From positions 1 through 64,000 of the forward strand of contig JAFGXY010000076.1 of NCBI GenBank assembly GCA_016936395.1: a stretch of 64,000 nucleotides of DNA, written 5' to 3'. Below, piece after piece: positions 62,112 to 64,000 of the stretch; the first letter of the stretch is position 1; each line of letters opens with the position of its first letter. The notes below the pieces were generated by a model, which worked only from the letters and a program-made list of their open reading frames with translations, ran no database searches and had not been told where the DNA came from. This DNA comes from Paracoccaceae bacterium. Its GTDB lineage: Bacteria > Pseudomonadota > Alphaproteobacteria > Rhodobacterales > Rhodobacteraceae. The translations under genes were made by a program, and so were the position numbers.

Positions 62112-63374
62112 TCAGCCAAAGATGTCGGCGGTGATGCCGGCATACCAGCCAAGGCTTTCTTCATAGGTGGCCTTGCGCAGCGCCGCATCTTCGCCGGTGG
62201 CGCTGATGAAGCTTTCGACGCTTGCGATTTTCTCGGGCGTGGGTTCATAGGATGCGCCGACCTTGACCCCATCCTCGGGCGCGATCAGCGACCAGCAGGT
62301 GTTGGAGTATTTCGCCGGGAACACGCGTGATCCGGTCAACTCGCCGCGGATCGACATGGCGGCGACCTTGGCCTGAGAATTGGCCGAGAACGCCGATTTC
62401 GGCATGTCGCCCTGCGCCGAGCTGTCGCCCAGAACATAGACATTCCCGTCGGCCTTGGCCTTCATGCTGTCGGGGTGAACCGGGGCCCAGCCCGAGTCGT
62501 CGGTGACGCCTGCGAGCGCCGCGATCTTGCCCGCCATCTGGCCGGGGATCACGTTGCAGACGTCAACCTTCTGCGCTTCGCCATCGACGATGACCTCCAT
62601 CGTGTCGGGGCGCACCTCGACCGCGCCGCCGCCAAACTCGGGCCCGACCCACGACACCATGCCGTCATAATGCTTGGCCCAGCCTTCCTCGAACAGCGCC
62701 TGTTTCGAGTATTTGTCCTTTGGGTCCAGCACGAGGATCTTTGCGGTGGGGTTTTTCTGCTTCAGCAGATGGGCGACCATGCTGATGCGTTCATAAGGGC
62801 CGGGCGGGCAGCGATAGGGGTTGGGTGGCGCGACCATGGCGAAGGTGCCGCCCTGTGGCATCTCTTCGACCATCTTTTTCAAAAGCTGGGTCTGCGGCCC
62901 GGCCTTGTAGGCATGCGGCATGATTTCCGCCGCCTCGACCGACCAGCCGGGCACCGAGCCGTCCTTGAAGTCGATGCCGGGCGACAGCACCAGACAGTCG
63001 TAGGGCAGCACTTGGCCGCCTGCCAGCGTGACGGTCCTGGCGGCACGGTCCACCGCGGTGGCCATGTCGGTGACGACGGTCACGCCGCCTGCGGCAACCT
63101 TGTCATAGCCGTGTTGCAGGCTCTCAAACTCGCGAAAACCGCCGAGATAGAGGTTCGAGAAAAAGCAGGTGGTGTAGATCGGGTTGGCCTCGATCAGCGT
63201 GACATCCAGCGCGTCGCCACCGTCTTTGGCCAGATAGCGCGCGACGGTTGCCCCGCCTGCGCCGCCGCCGATGACCACGACCTTGGCCTTGGTCTGGCCC
63301 CAGACCGTGGGGGCCGAAAGCAGGGCACCTGTCGCGATGCCGGTGCCGATGAATCGTCTTCTGTTCAGGATCAT
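62112..63374 (-). CDS. soxF: Sulfide dehydrogenase flavoprotein SoxF (FccB type)
   Basis: 420 residues with a twin-arginine leader (NRRRFIGTGIATGALLSAP). FAD-binding GGGAGGATVARYLAKD near residue 37, redox cysteines in IYTTCFFSNLYLGGF and NPYRCPPGPYERI, FAD-binding VYVLGDSSAQGDMPKSAFSA, and the C-terminal flavocytochrome region TCWSLIAPEDGVKVGASYEP. With the diheme partner SoxE it forms a flavocytochrome c sulfide dehydrogenase in the periplasm. A 59-base gap separates it from soxE. Confidence 0.93.
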   Translation of the reverse strand: MILNRRRFIGTGIATGALLSAPTVWGQTKAKVVVIGGGAGGATVARYLAKDGGDALDVTLIEANPIYTTCFFSNLYLGGFREFESLQHGYDKVAAGGVTVVTDMATAVDRAARTVTLAGGQVLPYDCLVLSPGIDFKDGSVPGWSVEAAEIMPHAYKAGPQTQLLKKMVEEMPQGGTFAMVAPPNPYRCPPGPYERISMVAHLLKQKNPTAKILVLDPKDKYSKQALFEEGWAKHYDGMVSWVGPEFGGGAVEVRPDTMEVIVDGEAQKVDVCNVIPGQMAGKIAALAGVTDDSGWAPVHPDSMKAKADGNVYVLGDSSAQGDMPKSAFSANSQAKVAAMSIRGELTGSRVFPAKYSNTCWSLIAPEDGVKVGASYEPTPEKIASVESFISATGEDAALRKATYEESLGWYAGITADIFG

Positions 63375-63433
63375 TCGCGGTTCCTCCCCTTGCGAATTGG
63401 TCCGGCGCGGTATGTCCGTGCTCAGCCGTCTTT

Positions 63434-64000
63434 TTATTCCAGTGTAGCGAAATAGGCGGCCAGCGCCGCAATCTCGTCATTCGACAGACGCCCTGCCATC
63501 ATCTGCATCACCGGGTGAGGGCGCAACTTCTTCTTGTAGGCGTGCATGGCCACGACGAAATCTTCCTCGGGCCACTGGGTGATCGACGGGATGCCCTGAT
63601 CCGACCCGTCGCGCTGATGGCAGGTGGAACATTCCGATGACAGGTATTCGCCATATTCCGCATCGCCCACGATGCCCAGAACCGCCGGATCAAGATCGGG
63701 GTCGGTCTTGCGGGCGGTGGGCTCGGATTCAGGAATGTTCTGCGGCTTGTCGGACCATTCGCGTAAGTACGCGATCAGGGCGCCGCGCGCCTGCGCATCG
63801 GCCATGCCGCGATAGTTCATCCGGGTGCCAGACACCAGTGCCTTGGGGTTTTCCACATAGGCATCAAGGGTTTCCAGTGTCCATGTCAGACCATCGCTGC
63901 CCATCCGCGCCATCGACTTGGAATAGGTAAAGTCCTTGACACTGGCGGCCCTGCGGCCGAACTACCCGGTCAGAACCGGGCCGACGCGGTTCCTGGCGTC
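63434..64000 (-). pseudogene. soxE: Diheme cytochrome c SoxE, partial at window end and carrying an in-frame TAG
   Basis: The frame enters at base 64000 and runs to a stop at 63434. Its C-terminal heme domain has SSECSTCHQRDGSDQG and HPVMQMMAGRLSNDEI. Upstream, the end of the first heme domain is visible (NRVGPVLTG then FGRRAASVKDFTYSKSM, with methionine ligand region GTRMNYRGM), but a TAG at 63962-63964 sits between LTG and FGRR where cytochromes of this type have an ordinary residue, often Leu or Val. A one-base change from TTG would explain it. The first CxxCH lies beyond the window. The ATG at 63913 is internal and would not give a working cytochrome. Confidence 0.8.

Noticed and set aside
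33838-64000. TAG recoded as a sense codon in this organism, given two in-frame TAGs
   Set aside because: TAG ends ftsY, the FkbM gene, glmM and the sulfite exporter gene at sensible lengths, so general recoding does not fit; mutation, error or weak readthrough remain.
1-64000. tRNA genes, CRISPR arrays, prophage or insertion sequences
   Set aside because: Looked for T-loop GTTCRA motifs, regularly spaced repeats, transposase and integrase motifs and terminal inverted repeats; none was convincing.

Overview
The window is about 66% G+C and gene-dense. It looks like chromosome of a purple non-sulfur-type alphaproteobacterium of the Rhodobacteraceae/Paracoccaceae (Rhodobacter, Gemmobacter or Tabrizicola-like). 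The basis is gene content and order (glyQ-DUF6446-glyS, folB-folP-glmM, tauABC/tpa/tauR/xsc, a soxEFGH block), a SAM-II riboswitch before metZ, use of FolE2, and recurring GC-rich intergenic repeats. No genus can be fixed by eye. I saw no rRNA, tRNA, CRISPR, integrase or insertion sequence, so this reads as core chromosome with a few accessory operons.

Layout. 1-7,000: end of ftsY, a DMT exporter, yciB, riboswitch-controlled metZ, folE2 and a TrkH K+ transporter. 7,050-20,300: a secreted trypsin-fold protein that has lost its whole catalytic triad, glyQ / FkbM methyltransferase / DUF6446 / glyS, a pyruvate-phosphate-dikinase-like protein with a degenerate ATP-grasp domain, a SleB-type wall hydrolase, and folB-folP-glmM followed by three strong hairpins. 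20,680-29,470: an RpiR regulator divergent from a seven-gene catabolic operon (HutG-like amidohydrolase, TRAP transporter, glutamine-synthetase-like ligase, aldehyde dehydrogenase, iron alcohol dehydrogenase). This gene set suggests gamma-glutamylation-dependent breakdown of an amino alcohol or amine. 29,650-33,660: a convergent polyamine/aminophosphonate-type ABC importer.

33,840-39,300: a zinc metallopeptidase gene interrupted by one in-frame TAG, a cyanide-insensitive-type cytochrome bd oxidase (cydA-cydB-DUF2474), and mtnA plus a class II aldolase, which together resemble the DHAP shunt for 5-methylthioadenosine salvage. 39,330-44,630: a two-gene operon pairing a Wzx-type flippase with a one-module C-A-T-TE peptide synthetase, the most unusual arrangement here. 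44,830-46,140: glycerate 2-kinase.

46,370-64,000 is a sulfur island. Taurine is imported by TauABC, transaminated by Tpa and cleaved by Xsc to sulfite plus acetyl phosphate, and a TauE/SafE-type exporter can remove sulfite. TauR controls the set through CTGGNCCTAN half-sites: two direct-repeat pairs, each with a 23-bp period, before tpa and xsc, and one inverted pair before tauR itself. A five-PAS hybrid histidine kinase follows, then a TsuA/YeeE-type thiosulfate transporter facing soxE-soxF-soxG-soxH. The visible part of soxE also carries an in-frame TAG and runs off the window end.
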